Assembly: GCF_029168945.1 (NCBI RefSeq)
Contig: NC_083604.1
Coordinates: 62,760,211-62,824,210 of the forward strand
Length of the DNA stretch: 64,000 nt
Direction of reading: 5' to 3'
From: Cannabis sativa
Taxonomy: Eukaryota; Streptophyta; Magnoliopsida; Rosales; Cannabaceae
Positions 1 through 12,509 of this stretch are shown here, one piece after another. The stretch's first letter is position 1; each line of letters starts with the position of its first letter. The notes below the pieces were generated by a model. That model saw only the letters and a list, made by a program, of their open reading frames with translations. It was not told where the DNA came from and searched no databases. The translations under genes and the position numbers were made by a program.

Positions 1-229
1 ATTTGGTTGCTTGCCCACCTCATTAGTCCCAAAATATATATTACAAATAAGAAAAAATAAGTAAATAGAATTAATGATGTTTAAAGTATAATTTAATAGA
101 ACCCCCAAAATGAATTTTAAATCTAATAATTAAACAAGTTTCCTAAAACCCCATATATATAACTTAGTTAATTTTTCATTATTCGTTTCACACTTAATTA
201 ACAAATCAAAACCACAACACTTACATACT

Positions 230-235
230 TTGACC
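230..235 (+). promoter_or_regulatory. W-box core TTGACC
   Basis: TTGACC fits the WRKY-binding W-box TTGAC(C/T). It lies about 700 bp before the VQ start codon. VQ proteins act with WRKY factors, so feedback control is plausible, but a 6-bp match is weak evidence alone. Confidence 0.35.
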
Positions 236-339
236 GGTAGAGCTAATAAGCTAAGCTAAGCTAAGCACTTGGCCAAATCCCATAATAGCTACCCCACTCT
301 GATCTTTTTTGGGTGGGAACCGCCAAACAGTAGAAGCAG

Positions 340-343
<4 letters not shown>

Positions 344-372
<29 letters not shown>
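344..372 (+). repeat. 29-base poly(T) tract
   Basis: Uninterrupted run of T, 560 bp before the VQ start codon. It may be a nucleosome-excluding promoter tract or the tail of an old retroposed sequence on the other strand. Its length is likely to vary between individuals. Confidence 0.8.
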
Positions 373-442
373 CTTGAGAAGAAAAGGTTAGAGAGAACAA
401 TTAGAAACCCTCCCTTTTATTTTTCTTATTTCCTTTTTTTCC

Positions 443-448
443 TTGACC
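443..448 (+). promoter_or_regulatory. Second W-box core TTGACC
   Basis: A second TTGACC, 213 bp after the first and in the same orientation. Two copies in one plant promoter raise the chance of WRKY control slightly. No test of function is possible from sequence. Confidence 0.33.
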
Positions 449-802
449 AACAAAAACCCTAAATTCAGCTTTAATCTACATATAGTAAAAAGAGAAAAGA
501 AAACCCATCAATTCAAAACCAAAGAGGGTTTTCTTTTTCTTCCCTTTCATCCTATCAATTTCATTGAACTCTGTTCTCTCCCTTTTAAAAAAATACTAGT
601 ACCCTTTTGCTCTAATCCAAAAAATAAGCCAAACCCATTATAGATATCCCAGTTACCGATCAGAAAAATTGCTTTTTTAAGATTTATATTTATTTAGTTA
701 TATATATGGCTAGTACTTTCTGATCATTGTTCTCCTTCGAGAAACCCTCTGTTTTTTTTTGGGGTTATCTTTTTCTCTCTCTTCTTTCTCTGATCATAAT
801 AA

Positions 803-820
803 ATGAGTCTGTTTGTGTAA
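803..820 (+). CDS. Short upstream ORF in the VQ leader
   Basis: ATG at 803 opens a five-codon frame (M-S-L-F-V, stop TAA at 818-820). It lies 115 bp before the main start codon if transcription begins upstream of it. Such uORFs can reduce translation of the main frame. Whether it is in the mature mRNA is unknown; the CT-rich run ending in CCAG at 930 could also be an intron acceptor that would remove it. Confidence 0.3.
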   Translation: MSLFV

Positions 821-935
821 GCAAATCTCTCTGAAACTTCATATATATCTCTGTCTAGCTAAGCTAAGTTCTATTCCACGTCTTACCAATTCTTTCCTTT
901 GTTTTTCGCTTCTCTCTCTCTGTTCTCCAGAAGCA

Positions 936-2408
936 ATGGACTCTGGTAACAGTGGGAGTATGCAATCCTCGAGCGGTGGAGACGAAGAGTACGACTCACG
1001 CGCCGAATCGATCTCTGCCCTTTTGAGCTCCAACCCTCAAGGCCATATGGGCAGCCACCACGCGCCGCAACAGCAGCACACCCACCAGCACCAGCAGTCC
1101 TCCATGTTCGACCCTTTATCCAACTTCTTCGATCCGACAACAGTCTCTTCCCGATCTCCGCTCAATCTTGACATGGCCTGGCCCAGAACCTTACGATCCG
1201 ACCCGAATTCAATCGATCTTGGATCCGGGTTGATGTCTTCGTCGTCAGCCCAGAACCAAAGCCACCCATTTTTCACAAATAGCCAATACGGACAAGGACA
1301 GAACAGAGGCAGTGGATTCGGAATCAGCGGAGTTGGAGGTGGAGTGAGCCTTGCCGGCAACGTAGGCGGCGGAGGTGGAGTCGGGCTTGGCTCGAGTCAC
1401 ACTTTTCAGGGAATTCAGATCCCACTCGAGAATAATAATAGTAATAATAATAATGGTCCAAGAGGTACAAACCCAGGTGCGATTTCTGGAACTTCAGCTC
1501 AAAACGACGGGAACAACAATGTCGTTCGAAATCCGAAGAAGCGGTCAAGGGCTTCTAGGCGTGCACCCACCACAGTTTTGACCACTGACACCACCAATTT
1601 CCGAGCCATGGTCCAGGAATTCACCGGGATCCCGGCCCCACCTTTCACCTCCTCACCTTTCCCGAGAAGCACAAGATTGGATCTCTTTGGCACAGGGGGA
1701 GGAGCCGGTTCTTCCATGATGAGATCAGGACCGTTGGATTCACCGCCGCCCTATATTTTAAGACCTTTTGCTCAAAAGGTTCAGGCTCCCCAGCAACACC
1801 CAACGACGTCGTTCATTCCTCCAATCTCATCTTCAAGTAGTGCTTCCATGGCTTCAACTTCAACTGCCATTAACTACCAACAACCACCACCGGGAGGCGG
1901 AAGCGGTAGCGGAAATGGAGGACAGAATCCTCTCTTGATGCAAAACCCAGTTCTGAATTTCCATTCCTTGCTTCAAGCTCAGCCTAAATTCTCATTATCC
2001 AAACCTCAGACGTTAGGACCGTTGGATCATCAGATTTCTCATCACGGGCTTGAAGACTTTGGGCTGAGCCACCATGGGCTCAGTGGGCTTCCCAATCTCA
2101 TGTCGTCCGATCACTTACCACCGAGGAGCGACGGCAACCATCCAACCACGACGTCGTCTCCGCCAACGACAACTGCTACACCCAACTGGGGTGATGAGGT
2201 CGGAATGGGTTTAAACGACACCAACAATAATAACAATCGAAGCGGAAACGACAACAACAACAACAACAACGTAGATCATCATCATCATCTTCTCATGAGG
2301 TCAATCAATGGCGGTCCTACTACGAGTAATAGTAATGGTAGAGGGCCAGAGAATGTAACAACCAGAACTGAAGGTATGGTGGAATCATGGATTTGCTCTT
2401 CAGATTAA
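936..2408 (+). CDS. VQ motif-containing protein (490 aa)
   Basis: Intronless gene for a plant VQ protein, a nuclear cofactor family that binds WRKY transcription factors through the VQ core and tunes defence, hormone and growth responses. The core FRAMVQEFTG is at residues 222-231, matching FxxxVQxxTG, with a conserved proline-rich run just after it. A basic stretch KKRSRASRR at 201-209 is a likely nuclear signal. The N-terminus (MDSGNSGS, then acidic GGDEEYDSR) and the end (VESWICSSD) are well-formed, unlike the low-complexity filler between: His/Gln-rich 41-54, Gly-rich about 125-152, Asn runs near 166-173 and in the last 70 residues. The frame is open further upstream, but the first in-frame ATG is at 936, in good context (gcaATGg). 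At 490 residues it is long for the family, mostly because of the homopolymer runs. No transposon interrupts it. I cannot assign an individual VQ number, so no symbol is given. Confidence 0.92.
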   Translation: MDSGNSGSMQSSSGGDEEYDSRAESISALLSSNPQGHMGSHHAPQQQHTHQHQQSSMFDPLSNFFDPTTVSSRSPLNLDMAWPRTLRSDPNSIDLGSGLMSSSSAQNQSHPFFTNSQYGQGQNRGSGFGISGVGGGVSLAGNVGGGGGVGLGSSHTFQGIQIPLENNNSNNNNGPRGTNPGAISGTSAQNDGNNNVVRNPKKRSRASRRAPTTVLTTDTTNFRAMVQEFTGIPAPPFTSSPFPRSTRLDLFGTGGGAGSSMMRSGPLDSPPPYILRPFAQKVQAPQQHPTTSFIPPISSSSSASMASTSTAINYQQPPPGGGSGSGNGGQNPLLMQNPVLNFHSLLQAQPKFSLSKPQTLGPLDHQISHHGLEDFGLSHHGLSGLPNLMSSDHLPPRSDGNHPTTTSSPPTTTATPNWGDEVGMGLNDTNNNNNRSGNDNNNNNNVDHHHHLLMRSINGGPTTSNSNGRGPENVTTRTEGMVESWICSSD

Positions 2409-5400
2409 ATACTTAGTCATCACATATATATAAACCAAATTATATATCAAAAAAAAAAAAAGAGTATGAAGCATGGTGATTGATTATATATGATGATGAT
2501 GCATGATAGAGAATCTTTTGTCTCTTCTCCATCTAAAACCATGGCGCTATACCAACATGATGATATATATTATCAAACACTTTTTTTTGGTTTTAAATTT
2601 TTTTCTTCTTTTTTATTACATATATTAATATATGTAAATAACCAACATCGTATTTCTTTCTTATGATATCCTTTCAGATTTTGTTATATATATACCAAAA
2701 AAAAATTTCTTGCTGCATCAAATATTTATTATGTCATTAACTTATTCGGAATAGTAAAATATTTGGTTATAATCTGCTTGTTTGACCAGTGGTGGTACTG
2801 TATAAGCAGACCAATACAGACAAATAATTAACCTGCTATATATAATACGCGTTTTCCTCGTACATTACACTTCTATGGATAAACTTCATTTTATCTAATT
2901 AATTTAAATGATTATTATTACAGCGAATGGCCAAGATTAAGTAGTACTACTGTCTAATTGCTTTTATCATTAATATTTAATCCTCTCAAATGTCTTGTAT
3001 TTTTTTTTTCTAATTTTTATTTTCTTGTACAAATCTCGAATATATTTTGTATGATGTCTAGGAGTGATTGGTGGCGAGATTTGGGGTGTAGCTAGCCGCC
3101 GCAATCTCGTAATATACAATTCAAATATATACATATTCTTTTATCATGTGTTTGTTTATGTTTTTAAGCTATACTTCCTCCACTCCACTTAACATTATTT
3201 TTTTAATCTAACAGGTTATATTCTTTCTTTTTATTTTATATTAGAATAGATACATAGATATGTGTAATATATATAAAGCTTAGATGATAATTAATGCCAA
3301 GTGAGTCCATTAGTATAAATTTCAACAGTTATTATATAATAATCATTAGGCATTGGTTGGCTTTCGTTACGTATGAACGAATCTTCATGCAAACGTGCTT
3401 CCCTAGCTAGTTTCAAAAACTAAAACCCTTTAACATTAAGGTACAATGCCCCAAAATTTTGTTTTTGTTCATTTTCTCAAATTTTAACATGGAAATTAGT
3501 GTATACAAATTTCTCTGTTTAGTTGTTTGTTTTTAATGGCTAAATATTTTTTCTGGTGAAGTCACTGAATATATATGACTATCTTTTATAACATTTTTCT
3601 TCTCCATATTTACTCATACCATTGATTTTTCTTTTTGAGTACCATTTATGAATATTTGGTGATGTTATACTCATGAAATTATTTTCTTTGTTATTACCAT
3701 AATTTTTTTTGAGTCATGACGTCATGTTTGCTAATGTATATCTCTAAAATCCAATTAAAACGCACTATTATGAGTTTTTTTTTTTTTTTTTCATTTATTA
3801 TAGTTTATCTTATGAGTTATTAGGCACAAATAAATATTCGTACAACCACGCAGTTTTTATTCTCTATATTGTCTTTCGTACTACAAAGTTGATTATTTGT
3901 ATTCGCATAATAAGAAAATGAATCCCGGCCAATCTCATGACCATGAAGAATGCGAATCACCTCTCCCAAACAGCTATATATTTATATTATATGGTACAAT
4001 TTTTTTTATTAACCTTAGTTTTTATTCAATAATATTCTGATATTAAACTAAAATAATCTACCTGTTGCCTTAATTATAGTTCTTGACGAGAATGTAATTA
4101 TCCTCATTCCTCCCCTATTTCTTAATATTTATTTAAGTAGGGTTTCATGAACGTGACAATGTTCAATGTTCATACATACTTATTACATGTATGATATATA
4201 TATATAGCTAGTTAGTATATGCATATCAGGTAAAGTTTATTATATTTGTGGAATATGCATTAATAAACTCGGCAGGTGTGTATGATTTGTTTTTTTTTTT
4301 TCATGTGCAATGGCACTCTTTTGTTTATATTGCTCTTAATTAGTTTATATAAGTAAAGTACCTGTGCAACTAGATTTATATTCACGAAATTATATATTAA
4401 TTCTAAGATTATCACTACTGCTAATTATAAATAGATATATTTATTTACAATGGACACAATATATAACAATATTCCATAATTATCATCAGACTAAAAAGAA
4501 ATTAAGGTGATGGCTTTAGTTATATTTGGTTGTCCTCATCAATTACTTCCTTTGAATGAGTAAGACAAAGTTCATTAGAATATATAGGTTAAAAAGAGAG
4601 AAGTAATAAACTTTGCAGTTCTTTTTCTCTGTGTACACAAGTACATATATGCATGCGTGTATTAAAACTATCTTCTTTTCTTAGTGTGGAAATTCTCTTG
4701 GAAAGAGCTGTATCCTATCTAGTCGTAAGGAAGGACTGTCGTACCTGTTATAATTCAAACAATATCACAGACAATAATATAAATTGAAAGTGATGACTAA
4801 GTCTAATACCACAATTATACTGAGACATATTGTGACTTTTTCTGTTAAAAAAATAAATCAAAAATGAAATTAACCCACATGGCTCATTATTATTTTGTCT
4901 CTGTCAAGTGTATCATTATTAGACCTTCCTTAACTTACATATAATAGAATAGAGTTATGCAACGTTTATATAAGATGATAGCAATAAATAGAAGATTATA
5001 TAAATATAATATAGATATATATTTATATAATATGCAACATGCGTACTTTTTGTCTTAACGTTATCTACAAAAATTGATCTTGCTTTTCCCTCCAAAATCT
5101 CCCACATGACAACCACACACTAAAATGTTTCAATTTTCAAAACTAGGAAATAGGAAAAAAGAAAAGAAAACGAAAGAAGAACATCCGTGTTCATAAACTT
5201 ATTAACCTTTTAAAAAGTGGGTATAATGTATATCTTTGCATGAAACGGTGATATTTCTAAAAAGTTAGTAATCTTTTTATCATTTTGTTGATTGATAGAT
5301 CATGATCTATATGCATATACATATATATATATTGAGTTTCAATTATATACATACATCTTTTTATTCACCTTTGGTTTTAAATTTTACATGATGAGATACA

Positions 5401-7582
5401 TTATTATTCGCAGACACACACACACTATACTGCTTTTAATTTTTGTTTTGGGGCCCTTTCATGTTGAAGAGGGGAGGGGGGATATAGTAGTTAGACTTAG
5501 ACATAACTTTGGACGCAGAACACTTATAAAGAGCTTCTTTATCTTCCTCATCTTTTTGCTCCCTATACAATAAAATTATATATATAATGAGAAAAAGCAT
5601 ATATACTATTTTAAAAAGAAAAAAACGAAAAATAAGCCATGAATTAAAAAGAAAAAAAATCAAATGATGGTTTTGGGATTGTGGGAGATTTAAGGGCCAG
5701 AAGATGAGGACTTTTGAAAATTGGATGGTTGTGTTTTGTTGTGTGTAATTTAACCGGTGACACGGCTTCTTTTAGCATCATGGTGGCCCATGCCAGTGAA
5801 TAATAAGCCTTTGCTCATCAGTAATGATGGCTATTCTTTCACTCAGTACTCACTCACTCCTCAAAATACAAAATTATTATATAAATATAATAAATATCAT
5901 GCTATTATAATAATACTAATATTATTTATTCAGTCCATAGGGTAATGTCAAAAGCTGAAAGTGAAACAGTAGTACTAGTAAAAGAAAGAGAACTGGCAAA
6001 AGGCATCCCTCTTTTTAATTTCTTTTTACTTTTCTTTTATTTCTTGATGATCTAACAAAAAAACAAATGCCCTACGTTTTTGCGCCTTAACTCAAAAAGA
6101 TAGTGAACTTTTGGCATCCCCAAATTAAAAAGGCTGGCTGCCACCATTTCCCTTCTCACACCCCTTATTTATTAAAACCACTTTCACTACAGACCCAAAA
6201 GAAAAGAAAAAAAAGAAGAAGCATATATTCAAGTGCATATGGTATAGAAGAAGACAAAGGTTGTTCATTTCTGTAGAATAATATACAACCCACATATATA
6301 ATGTTATTTCTTTATTGATCAAATTCTATTCTCACTGCCGATATCTTTTTCTCAGATTTTGTTGTCGTCTATCATTTTTTATGCTTATTAATTAAAACTT
6401 TTGGTTAATTAAGCTCCTTATATATTTATATAAATTAGCATATGGGATCTTCATATGGTGTGTGAAGACCTATTAACACACAACATATGGTAATTTATAA
6501 TTTATATATTCTCAAATCAGCATATTATGAAGTCATCTAGAAATGTAGAAATGTATGATAATTTAAAATTACAAGGGACTAATAATTACTTTTATCATAT
6601 CCAAATAGCTAGCGGATCCATCTTATACATACACATTTATATATGTATAAATATTATATATGTACCCAAAAAGGTAAAAAAAAAATGATGTTTGGTAATA
6701 TTTCCACTACTGTTTAGTGGTCCACTCTCTTCGAATCAGGGACATGAATTGGAAATGATGGAGTTAATTCTATGATGAGTGAGTGACTGACTGACCCAAT
6801 AACAAAAACAAGTTTTGAAGATCTTAATTAATATATATAAGGGAGGGAGTGCTAAGCACTTTATAATGGAGATTTTTTTAAATTATTTTGTTAAATGTGA
6901 TTAAACAAAAAAGTTTCTATGAGTTCCTTCAAACTATTTATGTGTTAAGAGATTTTATTTGTTCTTGTTAATAATAGACAGTGCTAACCACTTTTGATTC
7001 TTGACAAGATAAATCTGATAAGTGTAATTCTTGTAGTTTATTTTTTTTTATCTTATAAATTGAGATAATTATCACTTTTAATTCTTAAATAATATAACTT
7101 CTCTAAATTACATTTTCTTTTCTCAAAATCATCACAATTTTGATGATAATCATCTTTACATCAATAGTAATAAACAATGTTATTATATTATATACTATCA
7201 ATATAATTATCATATTATATAATTTATATATTAATATAATATGTATGTTGCTAATAATTGACATGTGACACAACATACACATAATAGTAATATTAATTTC
7301 ACAAATATACATATATTACATAGCTTATATACATATAGCATATATATTTTAATATACATATATATCATATACACATAATATATATATTAATAACACAATT
7401 ATATATATTATATATCTCACACATATATAATATATATACTTTAATATACATGCATAACATATACTATGTACAAATAATATATATTATATATGCATGTCTC
7501 ATATAAATACCTAAAAAATAATTATTTTTACATATTTAATCTCACTAATATATATTATGTCACATTCTCTACATATATATAT
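2409..7582. other. AT-rich intergenic DNA downstream of the VQ gene
   Basis: The first few hundred bases will include the 3' UTR and polyadenylation site. The rest has simple A/T tracts and ATAT repeats and no open frame with recognisable protein content. Frames at 5292-5573 and 5757-5945 are low-complexity and lack homology I can recognise. AT satellite-like sequence (atatat with cat/tac interruptions) becomes dense from about 7150. Confidence 0.6.
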
Positions 7583-7591
7583 AATATATAT

Positions 7592-8674
7592 AGAATAATT
7601 AGTAATTTTTCTCTTGAACTTTTAATAATACTGAATTTGCCCTCTAAAATATACTTAAAATATACGGCTTGTTAAGAATTCTCCTGAACTTTTATATTTG
7701 CAAAAATTTAGTCCATTTGTTAGGTTGCATCCCATTATTTCGTTTAAATATTGACGTGTCTTTGTAACTTAGTAACTTTATTCCTTAAATTTTGACAACT
7801 ATATATCAAATCGTACCCCCTCAAAATAAAAATTAAAAAGATTCAACATTTTTTTAGTAAATCTTAAAAAGTTAATTTTGTTCTTAAAATAATTATTTTG
7901 AATGATTAAGAAATTAAAAAAGAAATAAAAATTTTAAAACTAATTAAGCGATTTAAAAATTATTTATTTTTTTTATTAAAAATTCATTTAGATACTAAAA
8001 AAATATATTAAAAATTCAATTTTTATAAAACCTAAATTTTACGAGAACAAACTTGCGTCTATTTTGTTTTTCTCAGAAAAATGTAGATTTGTTTAAGTGA
8101 ACAAAATATAAATTTTTTTAGTTTAATTTCTACCTTTTTTAAAAAAATAATTTTATATTTTTATTGAATTTTTAATTATTTTTATTTATTTGTTAAGAGT
8201 TTATAAATATAAATAAGTTTGATTTTTTCATCAAAAAATCTTAGTTTATTTAGATTATTTATTAGATTTTCAATAATTTTAGTTTAATTTTTTAAGATAA
8301 GTGTTTATAAATTAAATAAAGTTTGAAAATATTTTTTTAGGAATAATTTAATTGTTTATAAGTAAAATTAATATTTTGTAATTAATTTAATATTCTTATC
8401 AAATTTTTTAATATTTATTATTTTTTTCAAAATTAATAGAATATTACATTTTTAAATTATTATTTTTTAATAAAAGATGGCAAAATTTGGTATTGGTCAA
8501 AGTTTACGGGGTAAAAATACTAACTTTTGACGGTAAAAGAAAAAGAACCTATCAGAATGGGCATAATTATGTAACTGTTATATTTTAGGGGAAATTTTTA
8601 ACAAACCGTATATTTTATTAGGAGCTAAAATCAGGTAGTGCCAAAAGTTTAAGGGGAAAAATACTAATTATTCT
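7592..8674. mobile_element. Mutator-like MITE with long terminal inverted repeats
   Basis: The left end (agaataattagta...) and the reverse complement of the right end match for roughly 100 bp with scattered changes, including a shared core ATATACGG(T/C)TTGTTAA. The element is flanked by AATATATAT at 7583-7591 and again at 8675-8683. A 9-bp duplication and long TIRs are the hallmarks of the Mutator superfamily. The 1.08-kb body has no coding capacity, so it is non-autonomous. The duplication is pure A/T in an AT repeat, so it is weaker evidence than a complex one; the long TIRs carry the call. Confidence 0.75.
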
Positions 8675-8683
8675 AATATATAT

Positions 8684-9950
8684 TACTCATATATATACAT
8701 GATATATATTATATATCTCATGTATATACATATAATAACATGATATAAAGTTTAAATATCATATTATATACCATTATATATATTAATATGATATATATGT
8801 CACATATATATATTTCTCTATATACATGTAAAACTCTCCCATCTCAACAAAGGAAAATATGTTAATACATAGATTACTATTATTTAAAATAGTAAAATAA
8901 AAATCAATAACCACTATGTTCATCTATGGATGATTTTCACATAAAACCTCTTACCATTGTATTGTCAAAATCTTAATTTATCTTCTCTTGCATTGAAAAG
9001 GAATGAGCTTTCTATTATAAGAGATTTTATTATAATGGAAGAAAATGAAGACATTACAATTCTATTGCAATATAATACAAGGACCAACAAAAATATTAAA
9101 TAATTAATATTACAATAAAAGATACTACACTATATATATGTATATATAAAAATGGTAGAAGAAGAAGAATATGTATAGAAACACTCACTCACAATCTTGA
9201 GCGTAGATCAGTGGGGATCATGACTTGAACAAGGTATAATACCTTTGTCCAAAAGCTTATGTCCCCCTATCCCTTAGCAGTAATTAAGAAAACTCTCTTG
9301 GAAATAACTTTGAGAATCATCAAATCTTGTGTTTTCTAGCAAGTGCTTGTTGATAGAAAACTGATTGTCTAAAATGAACACTATAGACCTCTATTATTAT
9401 AGTGCTTGAGGATCACTTTAGAAAATCGAATTCCTTTTACTTCATGACTGTCACAGCACTTTAGTAGGTGTTTAATATGATAAAAATATTGGGGAAGAGC
9501 GCTAGAAACATGCTCAATAAATACATACACGTTCATGAATGTATTCCAAAATTGGCTCCAAGTGATTAAAACAACCATAAAATAACATGTTATCAACTAT
9601 AAAACAACCGTTTTCTAGAAAACTCAATTTTGAGTTTTGTTACTCCTCTCCGAGCTACATGAATTCTCAACGTTTTGATACATAACAATCTGATATTTAT
9701 GAGTATCTATTCTCTTCCAAGGGTAATAATTTTATAGCATTTGATTTGCATAACATATAAAAAATTTACTCACTTAAATTGTACATTTATATTTGTGATC
9801 CATAAGTTACAAAATAGTTACTGCTTTGAATTTTTATTTATGTTACAATATTTTATTTATAATAAATTATAGATTATACAATTTATTTACCAAATGCTAT
9901 AATATATATTATTCTCATAATAACATATATTTGTCACATTTTAATCTATA
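8684..9950. other. Intergenic DNA, no gene seen
   Basis: It begins with AT repeats continuing the tract the MITE entered, then passes into ordinary AT-rich sequence. The reverse frame at 9381-9596 has no family features. Nothing else can be supported. Confidence 0.5.
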
Positions 9951-12003
9951 TTGTGAAAACTCGATTTTGATCGAGTCAAAAGTTATATATAATAATAAAT
10001 AATAATAATAATAATAATAAATTATATATATGTATAACAAAAACAAACACAACAACCCCCCAATATCGTCCCCTCTCTCTCTTTCTCTTTCTTTCTCTCT
10101 CTTCAATCCACAAAAGAAAACCACAAGACCTCATCACCGGCATGACTCCAGTGACCCATCTCCAGCCACCATTCGGCCCCACGCGTCGGACCATTTTAAT
10201 CTCCAAGTGCCGGTGACCTCAACCCCCAAGCGGCGCCACTCCTTTCGCCTCCATTAGCCCCGGATCACAAGTTAAAGTTTGGCAGTTCAAACTTTGAACG
10301 AATTTTTCGGCCACCTCCGGTGTCCGTTTGACGAGCCGTCTTCACCACTAGACTCAGCTCGTCAAGGAGAACAACCTACACTAAGCTATTTTGCCCAACT
10401 CGCTACTTTTTCTAGTGACATTTTTGTAGCTCCACCCCTTTCCGACGACTTTTTGGTGATATCGTGTACCCTGTTGATAAATTGTTTGCATGGGTATGAT
10501 CTACTCATCGAGGTGGTCATTTTGATATATGCTACCAAAAATAAAAAAATTGGCGACATTTTCGGTACACTGATTTTTATCGCCACTGATAGTTAATGTG
10601 CACCGCTTAGGTGAGGTTTCAGAACTCCAAACTTTAAATATAGTCATATTATATGTCGTTGGACTTGATTTTGAATGTAAAATGCAATGATGATAATTAT
10701 TTAGCTATTTGATGGTATAGGTGAGAGTAATATCTAAGATTGGACTAAACAATTGAAGCTCGGGACTTGAGAGCTTAAGATCGTCTTTTGGACAAAGGTT
10801 AACGACTTGGGAGAGGTAGGGACTCAACTTAATTATTGGACTTGATTTTTTATGTGTTCTATAGCATTAGACATATTCTAAATTTTTATGATTTGCGAAT
10901 TGTTTGAAAAATTATAAACTTAATCTGCATATTTTTCTGGATTGTTCTGGGGCACTGTGAGCTTAATATATATTTGTACAAATATTTATGCAGATTATGA
11001 TTTTTGGGTTTATTCAAAATATAGTCGCAATGCTGTCGATTTTTTTTTTAAAAAAAAAGAAATATGTTCTTTTGTTATTCTTATTATTTCTCTGCTTTAG
11101 TTATACTGATGAGAGCCATGTTGATCATGTTCGGTACATATGGTTGTTTCACAACCTAGTCTCTGTGTCATCATAGGTAGATCAGGTGTGCACTCACATG
11201 TAGGTGAAAGACCTCGAATCTGTACAGGAGGTGAATTGAATCTGAGCCCCAGTATTATGGTGGTTATCAGGTGCAACTACTCGGTTTTGGATGTCGTTTT
11301 TTATGATTAGTATTGAGAGCTAGGGATCTAGTGGACGATGTGATATGCATTTGACACTTGATTTTGTGATTATTTGTGGTCTCTCTACTTTGTTTATATA
11401 TTTTGATAATGGTGATGAGATATTTTATTGTTAAAAGCTAACCATGCAAGAATCTTTATTAAACCAAGGATCCTTTGATATTAGTTGTTTTTTTACTGGG
11501 CTTTATAAGCTCACCCCTTATTTTCTCTCCTTAAGGAATTCAGTTTGATGCTAGTGGATGAGGATGGTACCGAGGAGGAAGAAAATCATTATTAGTTTTG
11601 TCTTATTCTACTTATTAAACTTTTAATGTAACTGATTTTGTATTTAAGCTGAAATGGATAGTCTGGATGACTTAAATTAGCTAAGTGCCAGTTAGAAATG
11701 AGGAATGATGGATGCTAGATATTATTTTGGTATTTTATTTAACTTATTAAATCTATCTATTCAGTGACTACATAATTGTGGGGTTATTATTGTTCTTTTA
11801 TATTAATGAGTGGTCCTGATTTTATTACTAGTATTTTCTTATCGATATAGGAGTTAATCCATTATTTTTAAATAAGTATTTTGTGATATACTTAAATGAT
11901 TATTTATAAGTGTTATCTTCCTACAAGGGTCAAAGTGTGACCTTTGACCACCCAAGTTATGGATATTACATATATGTTACAGCCTAGGGCTCGGGTCGTG
12001 ACA
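9951..12003 (+). repeat. Possible gypsy LTR (decayed, perhaps solo)
   Basis: A stretch of about 2 kb unlike its surroundings: an AAT microsatellite at about 9990-10022, a GC-richer part at 10060-10450, then LTR-like text including TTTATAAGCTCACCCC near 11502-11517 and a terminus gctcgggtcgtgaca ending at 12003. Plant Ty3/gypsy LTRs commonly end this way. The left terminus is not certain and I found no target duplication, so this is an inference from texture. The small frames at 10030-10257 and 10279-10596 show no known domain. Confidence 0.35.
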
Positions 12004-12183
12004 GAAAAATAGTATAAGAACATCAGGTTTAATTACCTCGGAGTGTGTCACTAAATAGTTTAAATTTATTTTAAAATAATAATGGTAATAAGTATCTTGA
12101 TATTTACATGTATAAGACATATTTATATTATTAGCATCCAATTCTCACTAATTGGTTAGCCTTTAGTTCTCAGACCTAAGAAA

Positions 12184-12336
12184 ATGCCTCTAAAAGGAAG
12201 GAAGACAAGGAGAACAGTTGGAGAAGATGCCCCTCCAATTAATGTCCAACTTCCACACGCTGAATTCTCTATGAAAGCTCTTCTCGAAGACTTAAGAGCA
12301 GTTCTCGCTCATCAGATGGATCCTGCTACTGGATAG
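12184..12336 (+). pseudogene. Short ORF resembling the N-terminus of a gypsy gag
   Basis: A 50-codon frame starting MPLKGRKTRRT and ending at TAG 12334. The basic start followed by an acidic, alanine/leucine helix is the kind of N-terminus seen in plant gypsy gag proteins. It lies about 180 bp after the possible LTR end at 12003, where a gag would be expected. No capsid domain follows. It could be chance. Confidence 0.25.
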
Positions 12337-12509
12337 AGTCATCATTATTAGATCTTTCATCGGATCTAAGTACCTGAGTTTGATTGTGGACAAGATCCCA
12401 TGGTAGTTTGTTTTATGTGAATTAAGTACTATAATAATAAAAATATTCTTTGTTGTGTAATTTTTGGAATTATGATTGGAATGAGAAAATACATAACAGC
12501 CTATCTCAT

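Larger units (their letters stand above)
1..802 (+). promoter_or_regulatory. Promoter and leader region of the VQ gene
   Basis: Non-coding, AT-rich DNA ahead of the VQ-protein gene. It holds four TAAGC repeats near 247-266, two W-box cores (230 and 443), a 29-base T tract and long CT-rich stretches from about 720 that look like a plant 5' leader. No transcription start can be fixed by eye. A TATA-like string (ccatatatataact) lies near 151-164, probably too far upstream to be the functional TATA. The open frame at 443-643 has no recognisable protein in it and is treated as chance. Confidence 0.5.

Noticed and set aside
443..643. Plus-strand open frame in the VQ promoter
   Set aside because: Low-complexity Lys/Phe-rich translation from AT-rich DNA, no domain and no typical start context; overlaps a likely promoter.
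813..935. N-terminal extension of the VQ protein
   Set aside because: The frame is open here but has no ATG before 936; codon 813 is TTG, and the translation is typical of a CT-rich leader.
5292..5573. 93-codon frame downstream of the VQ gene
   Set aside because: Hydrophobic, AT-driven composition, no recognisable family, opposing frame overlaps it.
10030..10596. GC-richer block that might be a host exon
   Set aside because: No domain, frames short and overlapping on both strands; better explained as part of a decayed LTR.
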